A program made the translations under genes and the position numbers. The notes under the pieces were generated by a model. It was not told where the DNA came from and made no database searches. It saw only the letters and a list, made by a program, of their open reading frames with translations. A stretch of DNA of 64,000 nucleotides from Certhia americana (lineage: Eukaryota; Chordata; Aves; Passeriformes; Certhiidae), in assembly GCA_018697195.1 (NCBI GenBank), contig CM031864.1, forward strand, positions 16,796,371 through 16,860,370. The letters are read 5' to 3'. Positions 47,860 through 60,920 of the stretch are shown piece by piece; the stretch's first letter is position 1; each line of letters begins with the position of its first letter.

Positions 47860-48460
47860 TAAATAAGTTTACAAAGTCAGGGTGCTGATTGATTGACAGC
47901 ACTTTTTGTTGTATTAGTGATGCATTTAGAGTAATTATTGAATGGCCATTCAGTCAAAAGCAGGCCACCCGCTCCACATGTGGCACTCTTCTCACCTTCT
48001 ACTAAATTAATGTCTCTCTTCCTAGACATATGGATTTCCTGTCAAGGAAACAATCTCCTTCTAGTATAGATACAACAGACTATTTTGCCAGCATTGTGCA
48101 ACTTTCAGCTGATAACTAGAGCTCAATGTATTATGCATGTTCTACTGCTCTAATAAATACAGGATTGACTTGTTTACTACCAGCACTGTTGTCTCGATTA
48201 GCACTGTGTTTCTCTAGGACATTATTCATTGGTGAGAGGAACCTGCTTGGTTCTCCATTAATACAACTGTGTGAAACAAACTGGTTAATTTTTCAGCTTG
48301 TGTTGTTTGTTACTTAATGAGGAGAAATCGATTATTTCATTGTTATCATTAACACCCTATTTATGAAGTGCAACATCGTTTATTTTTCTACTTTGAGCAA
48401 CAAATTACAGCTGCTTGTTTCTCCACTGAGATTCTGTCTCAAAAGTTACACCCCTGGGGC
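47860..48460. promoter_or_regulatory. Candidate conserved regulatory stretch with PBX-MEIS site
   Basis: TGATTGACAG at 47890-47899 is the full composite PBX/MEIS (PREP) consensus. It is followed by GTAATTATTGAATGGCCATTCAG, TTAATGA and TTAACACC cores and isolated CpGs (48195, 48330, 48377). The composition is complex and AT-rich, with no repeats and no exon. TALE-homeodomain composite sites are common in developmental enhancers; that role is inferred here. Confidence 0.42.
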
Positions 48461-51400
48461 AAAATGGACATCCAGAGTTCCCAGCACAATGATCTGGAAT
48501 AATCTTCAAGACAAGCTCTTTGGCTATGATTAGTCAGGAATGATTTTCCTTTTTCATTGCTGGAGTTGATACAGGTTAGGCATCTAGGATCCAGAGCTCA
48601 TTCACTCTGGTTGTTCATGTATCTCCAAAGATTCTAAACAGGATGGTAACCATGAATCTACCCAAACTTTGAAACTCCACCCATATTTCTACAGCATCTA
48701 ACAAGGAATTCCCCAGTGAGACTAAAAGGGTTCTTCAGACTGCCAAAAATGTCACAACAAACACTTGCATTTTGTTTAGCATAGGCAATAGACAGCTGCT
48801 AGCCTGTCTAGGGATGAGACTGCTCACTCGAATACATGGTGCAACAAGGCCAACCAGACCACTGGCTATTGTCACTGTGAGGTGGGAAAGAGGAATTACA
48901 ATGAGTGGGGACAAAAGCTCTGCAAAGAAATGTCAGGAACAAAAGAGAGAATTGACCGAGAAATGAAGGAAATATGTCCACAGAGGAAGAAAATCCAAGT
49001 ATAAAGCTGTAGATTAAAAGATTAGACATAATATTGGTAAGCACAGGCATTAAAACAGCCAAAGCTGCTGCAGGAACAAGCTGCTCAGAAGCTGGGTGTA
49101 TATGATAGCCCAGGTTCTCAAACACAGGGGCCCTTGCTCTGCATATTAGATCTATAAACATCCAGTCTCGTTATGTCAAGTGATAAGCATCCAGCATGCT
49201 CTGCTTAGTCTTCCACAGGTTTTAGACCATTTGTGAAAACTTAGGTCAACACAGTTGTTGAGTAGCAGATATATTTAATTACCTTCAAACAATTATGATC
49301 ATTAAAGGCCCAAGATAACTTTCACAGTGCTGTCAATATCATGACTTGCCCACAAACATCTGATGCCATCTTCGAAAGCTATATTCTGGGCAGAAAGGAA
49401 GTCATGGGTCTAATCCTGTCCTTTCCAATTCCTTCTATACATCTCTTGAGACACTGTTGAAGTGAACTTAAAATTTACAACAGTCAAGTTTTCTGCTATG
49501 GTACTTCCTGGAATGACCAAGCTGCTGGATGAGAACTAGCCCTACAATTTTTTTGGCTTGTTGCTCAGCCTGTCATAATTCTGATTCTTTTCTTCATCTG
49601 CACATCTGTGAGGTAAAGCATTGTAGAGCCAACCTCTCATTGGCATTTTTTTCAGATTGCCACCTCTTCTGGGGCTACACTGAAATTGTTTATGGCTGTG
49701 TTTTGAGGGGACACAGACCATATTGGAAGGACAAAAATAAATCTACAACAGGACCATTTCTGTAGAAGAAAAGAACTTTAACCCTGCACTTCTTAGTAGT
49801 CAAAAAATATACATCTCACTTTAATTCTGTGTGTGTCAGCTGGAAGCACAATACCTGTAAAACTAGTCATACTTCAAAAGAAGGATGGGAACTAAAAGGA
49901 AAAAAAGTCAACCAAAAAAAACCTACTTTTCCTTCAGATCTGAGAGTCCATTGAGTGCACCCTTTTGCATTGCACTAAAACACAGCAAGAAAGAGTGTTC
50001 TTGTAACATTTCAAAGAGAAGCCAAACATGCAGAGATCACTGAATCTCATGTTACTTTGGAGAGAAGAAGGACTGTGGTGGCTGGGAGACTCCCAGAGAG
50101 CAACAGAAAGATTTTCTTAAAGGATTAACATGTAGTGTCCACAGGACATCACTGATTCAGTTCACTGGCTCCCTAGAAACCTGAACTGTCCTTGGTGGTC
50201 TTATGTGAGGTGACTGTTATTGAACAGGATGATATTGCTGTAAGAGTTCTTTCTTGCAGTTCTCAGAAGCACTTGTAGAGAGAATCACAGTACACACAAA
50301 AATCAGAAAGTTACTATGTGGAGACAGCTATCTTTTTGCAGAACATATTGTATCAAGGAATCTCATGTAAAGCTGTCTTTACCTCTCTTCAGCTGGTCCT
50401 ATAGGTTGTAATTTGAATAAATGCATGATTTTGTAACAGCATGCTTTCTATCTTGTCATCTTGTTCAGTTTTTACAGGCCAACATTAAACTATATCTCTC
50501 ATATGGTGTCACCAGTTCATAAACACACAAAGACCAGCCAATCTACAATGAAATGGTAGGTACAGGAGGGGAAAAAAAAAAAAAAAAAGGGATTTAATGC
50601 TAGAGGTCAGGAGAAAAGAGGTGAGTGAAGAGGTTGGATGATTTTATTCCCAGTTTAACTAAAACCTGCCATAATTTTCTGGATAAGTTATTTAAGCTCT
50701 GTGCCTCATGCATGTCCTCTCCTCTGAAGCAACAGGAAGCAAATCCATTTTGGGAACAGAGTGAAGTATCACAGCTCTGACCTAGCAAGAATCTGCCCAA
50801 TTTCTTGCATGTCAAGTTAGTCTGAAGGAGGGAAGGTCCCAGTTATGATTTTGCTGTGAAGAACTTTGTTGCATTCTGTAGATATGGTCTAAGAATCAGA
50901 CTGACCTTTGCACTCCAGTGGGGTCCTTCTTCCTCCCAACACCAAACATGCAGCCAGAGCAGTGAACCAGAGAACATGAACACACATGAATCAAAAATAG
51001 AAAGCAGAGTACACTTTTAGATCATTGCACAGGCAGATTATCTAAGTACTGATAAAAAAGATCCTGCTTACTTTAGGAAAAATAGACACTTTCTTGCTTT
51101 CTAGTAGTGTTCATGGTCAAACAAATGTTCTTCATCCTTACAAAGGCCGCACTCATCCTGGAGACATGAATTCTCTTTATTATGCTCTATTGTTATTCTC
51201 TCTACCTCCAGATTTTGAGCACCTATCTCACCACTAAGCCTTCCTGGAGGAGTAATCTGTTACATTTTTTTTGCAGTATCTTCTTCCTAAATAACATCTA
51301 CTGTGTTGTGCTATTCTGAGAAGTGACATTATGAAAGCAGCAACAAAGGGCTCTATGTTCAGAGGCTTACTAGATTCCTAATTAAATATGGTTAACAAAC

Positions 51401-54400
51401 ACCTCAAAGAGTGCCAGATATGTAACTTTCATCCTGAAGACTCAAGGTGAGATCTGACCGTCAGCCAGGCTCTCCCTTTACTTCACAGCGTTACCAACAG
51501 TGTGGCAGCAGCAGCACTATGCACTGCCTGACAGCTTCACTGGGGCTCAGACACTTTACAGCAGTGAAAGATCTGTCCCAAGGGATCCCTCAGCAACATT
51601 CTCCAAGCAAGTGCCTCACTGAGATCTGCAGCATCCTCTGAAATGCCACTCAGCCACTGTAGCAAGCAGGAGCTGAGTATTTTGGGGAACTACATTCTGG
51701 CACAATGGAGCAAGAAACAGTATAGGGTGCATCCAAGACTTTCTTTACTGACTCAGCTGAAGTGATTTAAGAATTACCAAACCAGCAGTCTGCTTCAGCT
51801 CCATGTGCTGCCACAGTGTTGCAAGTACCTTTATGTGGACTTAACAATTTTAATATAATTTAAATTTACCTGGGTGGGATTGCCCTGAAATAGTCCAAGA
51901 GCTCACACAGGATTTACTTGACATCTGATCTGTAGGCTGTATTATTCTTCAGCTATGGGGCAGAAGTCAACCAGAAGGAGTAGGTTCTTATGCTACTCAG
52001 TCATACCTGCACCTGTAATTGCACTGCTCTGCCCCCTTCATAGGAGTTAAATGGATTTTTTTTCTAGGTAGCTAAAAGGTAAAGGTCCTGTTTGAAATAG
52101 TATTTGAGTACATTGGGGTTTTATTGTAGGTCATATATGTGAAAGAATAGCCACAGTTTCACCTAGGCAGCTACTTTTACTACTTAAATCAAAATAAATT
52201 ATATATAACAAACACCTGCTTTAGAGACAAAAGTAGGCAAACACAGTTACTCATCCATATCAAACTGATGTGCTATTTTTCAGAGCAGAATCACCTCTTG
52301 AACATATCAAGATGCTTTGTAAATGCTATAAGCAATTACTTTTTTTCTTGTTACTGTGCATTTGTGCTGTGTGTTAAACTATTCTGTTTTCTCCATTCCT
52401 CTTTCTCTTAAAATGGACTCAACTATGGCAATTGCAACCAAGGTTGCAAATAGGTTCCCAGAGATATATAACTGTTTTTCCTGTGGACCAGCAGCAACTG
52501 GTTGGACAGGAATGACCCTTCTCCCATTAGATACTATGCTCATCCTGCCCATAATATGCTAGAAATCAGAGTCTCATCTAGCCTAAGGGAACTGTTACCT
52601 TTATTCATTTCCCTACCACACTGAAAACACCACAATAATATATTCTAAGAGAAATAAAAAGGTTCCTGTAGATATAGTTTGGGTTTGTGTGTGCTGCTGA
52701 AAGAGGTCAGCTCTGTTAATGGCATGTGAGAAGTATGTATAGAAACGTGCTCACTGCTGGGCAATCACTAGCCTTTAATGTGTGAAGAAATCAGCAGAGA
52801 CTCATATGGTATGTTTTATTAATTCTTCCTCTATCTTGGTCTGTGCAGGCCTGGTGCATGCAGTTATTTAGGAATTTACATACCATTGGTTCTAAGGTTT
52901 GAGGACAGATAAGAAAATTGATTAACCACCACACAAATAAATCCAGTGATGTCTTTGAAGAGTCGAGGCCTCCATATAGTCATGCTGCTGTTCTGCTGAG
53001 AAACTGTGAAGCAGGATGCTAGCACCTATCAAACCAGGAAGGTGAGCTACAGCTCACAGTCACCTTATTCTGACACTGAAAAGAAGAATCACACCCAATT
53101 CCCCACCTAGCTCAATGTTTTGTTTGCTCTGTGAATTTTATAGACAAAGAGGAACAAAAAGTCTAAAAATTCAGGGACATTGCCCAAAGACATATACAAA
53201 ATTTTACTTCCCTTGCAAATAGAGCTACTTTCTAGTTGCCTAAAAAAGAAAGCAAAAAATACCCAACACAAACAAAATATCCCCACCAACAAAATCCCTA
53301 AAATTCTGCAGCTTTTCCTATTCTGTTTGACAAAATAGAACTTATTTTTCTATGTGTAGCTTTTTCTGGCTTGCTTTCCAGCTCAAAAATATAAGTTGGG
53401 GACCAAGGACAAATTCTCCTAGCTTTCTAAGGGAAGCTTGGAAGAGCAAGTTTATTGCAACAGATGTATGAAAGTAGGTCCCGGAATATAAGGCAGGTGA
53501 CCAAAATATGGATTACAATACCAAGCAGCATAGAAATAGCAAAAGAACATGGCAATTGATTCTGAAGAAATAACTGCAATATGTGTAGGGCAATATTCAT
53601 ATTTCAGCTTTTAAAGTCACTCAAAGCAGTAAGCATGATCACCAGCTGCTCTGTAAGGATCATATAACTGAGAGGCATTTGAATAAGATATATGAGATTG
53701 TCCTTCATAAACCAAGTTACATTATGATCAGGTTAGTTTCCACACTTCCATACAGAACACAATAGGCAGAGAGCTAGCTGTGTTTTTACCCTGTACATAA
53801 TTAAAAAAAACAATGTACAGACAACAACAGCTGCTCATGAGCCTTACTCTAGAGCAGGGAAGAGCTCAAATGTTTGGTCCCTTATTCACAAAGACAGTAA
53901 AGTGTATCAGCATCTATGAATAGCCTCTACCATCAGGAGAGTCTTTGTCAAGGATAAAATAAATAAAATCTCCACAAATTATGGAAGACCAGTCTCATTT
54001 CTTATTCTGACAGAATCATGAATAGTCACTTAAATTTTGAATGCCAGCTGTAATCTCACTCCAAGAAGCTTTCCTAAAGCCAAAATGGCTTCTTGATCAA
54101 GAAGACAATAACTACATGGAAGCAGAAAACACAAGGTTTAAGTATGTAGTCTTATAAAGGCCACTGTTTGACTGCATAGGTGTATCCATGGTAGAGGGCG
54201 AGGGTAAGGCTTACATACAAGCGAGATTTGTTTCACATACCTGGTTCTGAAATGTGTCAGGAGCAGATCTACATCCAGTGGGAAATCTCATATGTAGAAG
54301 ACAAAGGTAATCTTCACCATGAGCACCTCTCTTTTTGCCATGCCCCTGCAAAGCTGTAAACAACTTGGCAGACAGGCATGGAACAGTGAGTTTCTGTCCC

Positions 54401-55560
54401 TCTGTCCCTACAGACTTTACCTGGCAAACTTCTTGGTGGAATGGGATTCTCTTCTCCTCAGAAGATCCCAGCCAGATGAGGCCTGCAATAACCTGTGAAA
54501 ATTTATCATCAGAGAAGACAAACCACTAGGAACTGACAAAAATAGACACCTGATTTTACGGGCATTGAACAGGCACAAATCTCTATTTCCAGCAGAAACG
54601 TCTAGACCTCTCCACAGAGGACTCCTTCTCATTCACCACCTCTAAGGGGTCTGATATCAACACATGAAGAAAAGTTTTTAAAGTTATGGGGAAAATTGAG
54701 CCCTATTCAATTATATCTCATGGCTCTGTTTGGGACCAAGGACATGGTAAATGATAGCTTCACCGCCTTCGGGTTATTTCACATTTGTGGCAGCAGGAGC
54801 TAACATCCAATAATGCCACACTACTCTACACCATGGCTGAATGGGTGTCTCTAGAAGGATGTAAAGCCTTGACAGAGCAGGATATATGCCTCCAATGAGT
54901 TAAATTCTATTCTCAGGTGGAAGGAAATAAACTCTGAATGATTACATATGGACTCACATCAACACCAGTCCTGAAAGCAGAATTTGACTGACTGTATCTT
55001 CCTTAGCTGATTTTACTAATGACTGATTTTTTTTAAATGAGCCACATATAAATCTCCCATCAGTGCAGAAAGAAGTCTGCATGAGTTGACACAAATCAGG
55101 ATCTTTTCTGCTCAGGTTACATTGTTCCTGCTGGACAGGGCTGAGCTGAAGTTTCAGCTGAATCCTAGGCAAAGGCAAGTATCACTATGGACTCTAGGAC
55201 CCAAGCAATTTACGCTGATTAAACCACTTACCTTTGACAAGGTAGGGCCAATGGTGCTTAAAGTGGGGTGAGGCTCAACGTTTTGCTGACTGCTGTTGAA
55301 ATTGGTAACAGACTTTGCATATTATATCACCAGGTTTTTTTGGTTGTATATCACATGCAGTGTTTTTCTGCTTTTGACTTTGAGGTGTGAGGGGGAAGGC
55401 TCTAATCATATGGCCTTGTGCAGATGCTCCATTTGCATTTCTATTAATCCAGGCCCTCCTGGAGACGTTTGAGCATAGGCACAGCATGCTCTGCGTTTGA
55501 ACTTGTGAGAACCCACACCACTGCTTAATAACTTAATACATATGTATAGCCTCCTTCAGC
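48461..55560. other. Non-coding DNA, no gene seen
   Basis: Seven kilobases of ordinary AT-rich sequence. An A17 run lies at 50572-50588. The longest frames are 48808-49161 minus (117 codons) and 54954-55178 minus (74), neither recognisable. I see no repeat family, CpG cluster or strong motif group. Confidence 0.65.
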
Positions 55561-55563
55561 AGC

Positions 55564-55577
55564 CCACTAGGAGGCAG
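55564..55577 (+). promoter_or_regulatory. Possible CTCF site
   Basis: CCACTAGGAGGCAG matches 13 of 14 positions of the CTCF core CCASYAGRKGGCRS; the K position is A. A second GC-rich word (GGGGGAGGCGCTATTAG, about 55583-55599) follows at once and partly resembles the core interrupted by three bases. In a gene desert, CTCF sites often mark domain borders. Binding is unproven. Confidence 0.4.
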
Positions 55578-55599
55578 AAGCAGGGGGAGGCGCTATTAG

Positions 55600-58430
55600 T
55601 GCATAGGCTGCAGGGCTCTATGTAAATGCATTTTGACAGGGAGGATAACTTGCCGAATAAAGAACCCAGCTCCTTAGTGCTGGGCTGGTACTGATTTAGG
55701 TCAAAAAACTTGTTTTACCAGAATTTGTACAAATGAGAGCTCACATGGATCTGCTGGAGAATGTTTAAGGTATCTAGCAACTTTGCTCGCAGCACATGAA
55801 TGTAATAATGATACTTTCCACACAAACTGTCTTACAGAAACAAAAAATACGTCTGAGTCTTTGTTCCCGTCTACTTTTACCTCTCTAGATACCCAACCCT
55901 GTCTCAGCAAAATGCCACAACAACCATAGTAAGAGCCAGTTTCACTATGTTTGAAGTGAATAGTTAATGGCTTAGAGCATCAACCTCTGGATACAGCTGG
56001 GCTGAGATCTCTTAATAAAAATCAGATTTCATTGGAAAATAGAGTCAAAAGGGAAAGGTTTTTTATAAAAGATACACTCTGGAGCCCATTTCTGTGGAAC
56101 ACTAGAAAGAGGAGAGGTAAAAGTCCCACAGATGTCAGCAGAGATGGGTGTAGACCGGGCATCAGGGCTGCCCCAGTAGCATGCCTTCACAGCTTGTGGT
56201 CTGTCAATCCCTGCAAACCCCTCCAACCCAAACACATACAGAGCAATCCAAAAGCACTGCCAGCCACATTTCTGCTACTTCTCCCTGGAACATCTTCATC
56301 CAATTCTCAATCTGAAAGAAGCCAAATAGGGATTTGAACAGGTTTGACTTACATCCAGTGAAAAGCAACAGGTGGGAGAAAGTAGGGAGGAAGGACTGAT
56401 CCTGAATGTCTCCCTTTTTTCTCCTCAAAAAGTTCCACTGTTCATTTTGATGGAAAATAAAAACTCAACACCTCTCAAATTTCCTCTCTCCCACCACTCG
56501 CCCCACCACAATTCCTGCTTTCCAGCCAGCTCCAGCAGATGAATGCACTTAATGTGAAATTCTCTGCAAGGACAACACCATAATTTTCCTACACTTAAAA
56601 AAGAAAGTATCCATTACTCTCGCCACCCCTAACACAACACACCTTTGAAGTCCCCAGTGAAATCTTCTCTATACTGTCCTAGCTCACAGGGAATTTGCAT
56701 CAAATTCCAGGAAGAGGTTCCTAGCTGTCCCATAATAAACAAATTGGGAGAAGCCAGCCTCCAGAACTGACACTGTCTGCAGACAAACAGCCACACAGGC
56801 AGTAACTAACTGGGCCACAGCCTTTAAAGTGGCACCTGAGACAAATGAAAAAATGACATGCTGAAAGCCACACTAAGAGAGGAGGAAGAGCCCAGGTCTG
56901 AGAGTCAATCTTAGTCCATCAGGTACAGAGAATAGATACGCATGGGATAATTGGTGATGAGACACTTGAAATTAGGTGTATGATAGGTCCCCAACTGCCC
57001 AGCCACATTCATTTTTCTTACATTCAATGAGCACTGATGGGCAGGGGTGAGCTAAGAATATTTCTTAAACCTTTGAATTCTCCTGTCACATTTCCATGAC
57101 TCCGTATATTCCTCACAGACATACAGACAATTGCCTTATGCAGGCTGTCACCCACAGTGCTTCTCTGCAGATGTGTGGCTGCAGGCAGAGCTCACAGAAC
57201 AGGCCTTGCTCATGTTCCCACAAGTCTCAGCAAAAGAAAACAAACCTCAGCCTGCCTGTGTTCATGTCCATGTCCTCACACTAGAACCACGTGCTACATT
57301 CAGCAGCCCAGCACAGCAAATGAAATGGGGGCCCAAGGCAAGGCAGGATGCCCAGTTTCCAGCTGGTGGGGAGCTCTGGGGGCTCTCAGGGGTGAAGGGC
57401 AAGGGTAGCCCCAGCCTGGCCTCATCCACACCTGTGAGAGGATGACAGATTAAATCCCAGGCTGATGAGCAGTGGGAGATGGCTGCTCCTTCACATTGCC
57501 ACTCATGTCAAAACTGCACATTCTGACTTCTCTCATCTCAAAGTCCACAGACATAGCAGGAAAGAGCAGCAGGAAGGGGTAGGTAGGAAGGCTGGTAGCC
57601 CACAGGCTAGGCTAGGTACACTGCTTTGAGCTCAGGGTGCTCTGGCCACCGAGGCGAGAGGGCTGCCACAGTGTGCCAGCACACACACTGCTCTCAAGGA
57701 TGGGTGCTGGCCTCTGCACACCTCGCATGTGCCAGGAGGCACAGCCAGCATCCCACTCCTGGGGCTGGTGCCAGGGTCCCAGAGGAGTAGAAAGCAGCCA
57801 GACAGTGTAAGACCTCTTTTCCCCCTTCCAATTAGCAGTCATGGGTATGAAGTTGTCCCTCAAACAAGTGCCACAGCTGAAAAAGGCAATGCCCAGCCTC
57901 GCTGGGATGGCTCCTGCTGTCCCACAGAGGAGCAGCCATTCCCTCCGGCACCCGCAGGCTGCAGCTCGCCTTGCTGAGGCCAGGAACGCCCACTGTTCCC
58001 TTTTCTTCACGAGCTTCTTGCAAACGACGTGAATCCATACTTATTAATTTACATTAAGTTCATTTAACACCAATGAAAGAGACCAGAAGTGTCTGAGCAA
58101 ACCATAATGAGCTACCAGCGACTGCTAATCATGTTCAGTTTATGCATTCTTGCTTCATTCTTATAGAGTATTATTGTAGAATAAATGCTTTGCTCTTATC
58201 TTACAAGAGGAAAAGAACTTAGGTATTGTACCAGTGAATAACAAAGGAATGAACAAGCTTCTGGTTTTCCACTGCATATAATGATAGTGATGCTGTGAAT
58301 TCTAGGGACAAAGTACATGAAGAAGTATCCACAAGTACTGAAAATTTAATTAAAAGTCAGAAAGCCATTGCAATGAAGACTCAGCAGAAAGCCATTTATT
58401 TTTAAAATCTAATATATTCTTCATGACTAA
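55600..58430. other. Non-coding DNA with a GC-rich patch at 57.1-58.0 kb
   Basis: 57100-57990 is the longest GC-richer stretch here, and open frames overlap on both strands: 57131-57445 plus (104 codons), 57157-57408 plus (83), 57612-58010 minus (132) and 57729-57977 plus (82). None has a recognisable domain, and the overlap argues for low stop density rather than coding. It could hold decayed exons or a retro-sequence, but I see no poly(A), target-site duplication or family match. Confidence 0.55.
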
Positions 58431-58800
58431 AGGCTAAAGCACACGCTGACTTACACATTTAGCTGTAACTGATTTAAGCTACTTGATGATTTTTTTGCGC
58501 ACAGGGTGGCGCTCAATTTGCAATGGACTAAATTGGCAGAATTTAATTTGGTGGATTTTTTTAACTCTGCAAAAAGAATCCTCATTAAAACCTCACGATA
58601 GGCTGTATACTCTTTTCATCATTAACCAGCCTAACTGCAGGTAAAAGAGATACAATTATGGATTTATATAAATCCTATTGTCAATTTACAGCTCAAAGAC
58701 TGGTGAGTTACCTCATTTTAAATAGGTTATTTTTTTCCCTTAACCTTTCTTTGTTTTAATGAGGATTTGGTTTGTCATTGTCAGGGTGCTTGTTTGCAGG
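58431..58800. promoter_or_regulatory. Candidate conserved non-coding stretch
   Basis: It contains GCGCACAGGGTGGCGCTCAATTTGC (58496-58520; a weak 11/14 CTCF-like core), then GAATTTAATTTGGTGG, CTCATTAAAACCTCACG, ATCATTAACCAG and TTAATGAGGATTTGG. Complex AT-rich sequence with preserved CpGs at 58498, 58511 and 58597. The texture is that of a developmental element. Confidence 0.38.
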
Positions 58801-59305
58801 AAAGTTTTCTCATCTATGAAGAAGACGTAAGGAATAAGGAAAGAACACTTTTTACTGAATTTCAAACCCCATCACAAACCCTGTCCTGGACATTCTGTCT
58901 CTAAATATTCATCTTTCCAGGAAGACAGACAGCTGCTGATGCCTCACTCTCTCAGCCCCACAAGTGCTCTATCTCACTCTTCAGTGTTTTCCACCTTACT
59001 CATGCCCAGTTTTTTCTTCTTTGTTGCATCTTATTTTAATCCCACCTCCCACCAAAGCACCATTAAAATCTTTGTTCTGCCTCATTTAGAACCACCAGGT
59101 TCGGTCTACATGGGCTGGGTAGAAAACTCGGAACTCTCAAAAGCTGAGGACAGCCAGTGCTGTCATGGAGAGACCCTCGTGTTCAGCAGGAGCCTAAGGT
59201 CCAAAACAAGGTCCCACACATTCAATGAGGCAGATTCTCAAGTGACAAATTACACAAGTTACTCAAGAAGCTGAGCAGCTGTCCCACTCAATGTTTGTCC
59301 ATTAA
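58801..59305. other. Non-coding DNA, no gene seen
   Basis: A 111-codon plus frame (58939-59274) is serine-rich and has no recognisable domain. Nothing else was noted. Confidence 0.6.
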
Positions 59306-59527
59306 GAGAATCACAGAGTCATTTAAGTTGGAAAGGGCCTCTGAGATCATCAAGTCCAACTTTTGGCTGCACACCACCTTGCCAACTAGACCATGGGACT
59401 AAGCACCATGTCCAGTCATTTCTTAAATACCTCCAGGGATGGTGACTCCACCACCTTCCTAGGCAGTCTATTCCAATGTTTAACAACCTTCTCCATGAAG
59501 AAATTCTTCCTGACATCCAGAACTTCT
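59306..59527 (-). mobile_element. Truncated CR1 LINE, 3' end
   Basis: The plus strand reads AGAATCACAGAGTCATTTAAG, GTTGGAAAGGGCCTCTGAGATCATCAAGTCCAAC, AATACCTCCAGGGATGGTGACTCC and AAGAAATTCTTCCTGACATCC, the standard reverse complement of the avian CR1 3' region. The element is cut at its 5' side near 59527, as is usual for CR1. It is better preserved than the copy at 34881-35075, so it is probably younger. The 65-codon minus frame inside it is not a gene. Confidence 0.93.
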
Positions 59528-59999
59528 AAGACTAATTATATTTCTGGGTTTAATTCTTAGTCTCCAAGTAAGTTGACAATGTTAAGCCTGAGGAAGGCTG
59601 TCACATTTATATATCACTTCATAACAGCACCCAGAAATGCAACTACTCCTCTTGTCTGACTGAAATGCTGTCTCCCCTTTCCTTTACCAAGCTACTCCAG
59701 CAGCTTCTGAAGGATAAGGTTGAGGACTGAAGGGATAACACCAGGAGGGAGCTAGTGGCTAATGTCATCTGCCAGGCTGTTACCCACACCCTCTTCATTT
59801 GAACACTTTCAGAAATTCGCTTACAATTTCATCACCCATCTGAGTTTTAAATATTACCTTGCAGCATACAAGAATGGATACAGCAAGCCAAGGGTGAAGG
59901 AATTGTTCCTATAAGTAGACTTAGAAGAAAGAAGAAAAAAATACAAAGAAAAGGATTTGTTAAAGGGTCTGGATTTTAACCTTCCTTGGGGTGAGAAAA
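59528..59999. other. Non-coding DNA, no gene seen
   Basis: Flank of the CR1 copy. A-rich at 59925-59955. No motif or repeat was recognised. Confidence 0.6.
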
Positions 60000-60340
60000 T
60001 AAGCACGGCTACTACTCTAAGCACTTAGATGTTGAAAGCTGTTGTTTTTCCTCTTTGAACTTTTTACCAGTTGTAGCAATTAAATGATAAAGTTGTCTTT
60101 AGCTCATTAGATGATGAGTTAATTATATGCCAAAATTAACCTTTGTTAAGCTCTTAATAGAACATCTTTTATCTGAGTAGCCACAGCCTGTGTTAAAATT
60201 CTTAATGAACTGGGCTAAAAATCAATAATTTGTATGACTTCCATATATGAACTGGGAATTAAATGTATCTTTAAAATGTGCTATAATGATAACCTCAAGC
60301 TGAAATTGAAATAAAGATATTCCTTGGCGATTTCAAGGAC
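60000..60340. promoter_or_regulatory. Candidate conserved non-coding stretch
   Basis: Complex AT-rich sequence with CTCATTAGATGATGAGTTAATTATATGCC (60102-60130), CCAAAATTAACC, AATCAATAATTTG and TATAATGATAACC. Homeodomain-type cores are densely spaced and repeats are absent. No alignment data. Confidence 0.35.
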
Positions 60341-60599
60341 AACACTTTCACCAGTGTGGAGGCCGTGTAAGCCACTAAAGAACATTGCCACTGGGGACAG
60401 CTCTCCTGCCTGCAGCACAAAGATAAATCAAGCTAAAACTAAGTCCAAGATTTTGGTTTTTCAAGTATTTTTTTTGCTGCAGCCCTGTATTTCACATTTA
60501 TGATCCTCCTATACATATCAATGTTCAGTCAAGACTGACTGTTCTTTTCTTAAAAGTTGGGGAGTGGATTCATTTTGAGAACTTATATACCCTTATCAA

Positions 60600-60920
60600 T
60601 GATCAAAAGAGTCTAATCATTCCCCCATGCAGAGAGCTGATAGATGCAGTGCCATGCTTTCCCCGTGTAATCAATTGCTAGCTAATTTGACAAGAACTCA
60701 GCAATCATTCTGTAGTTCAGTTCACAGTAAGGCTTTTATGTTTAAGAGAGCAAAAGTCCTATTGTTTGACACTTAAATTGCATGTGTTCAGCAGAAGACA
60801 ATGAATATATCTTACTGAATATTACTTTGTATGACATTAATGTATGACTTGGGAAGATGTCTCATTAAAATGATAAAATCCTCAATCTGAAGTGTCAATT
60901 ATCAATAGTTTAATAGGGTT
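60600..60920. promoter_or_regulatory. Candidate conserved non-coding stretch
   Basis: GTAATCAATTGCTAGCTAATTTG (60667-60689), ATTGTTTGACAC, GACATTAATG and AATTATCAATAG cores lie in complex AT-rich sequence with a single CpG near 60664. The support is texture only. Confidence 0.33.

Noticed and set aside
57612..58010. 132-codon minus-strand frame overlapping plus-strand frames
   Set aside because: The GC-richer patch lowers stop density in all frames. The frames overlap on both strands and none resembles a known protein.
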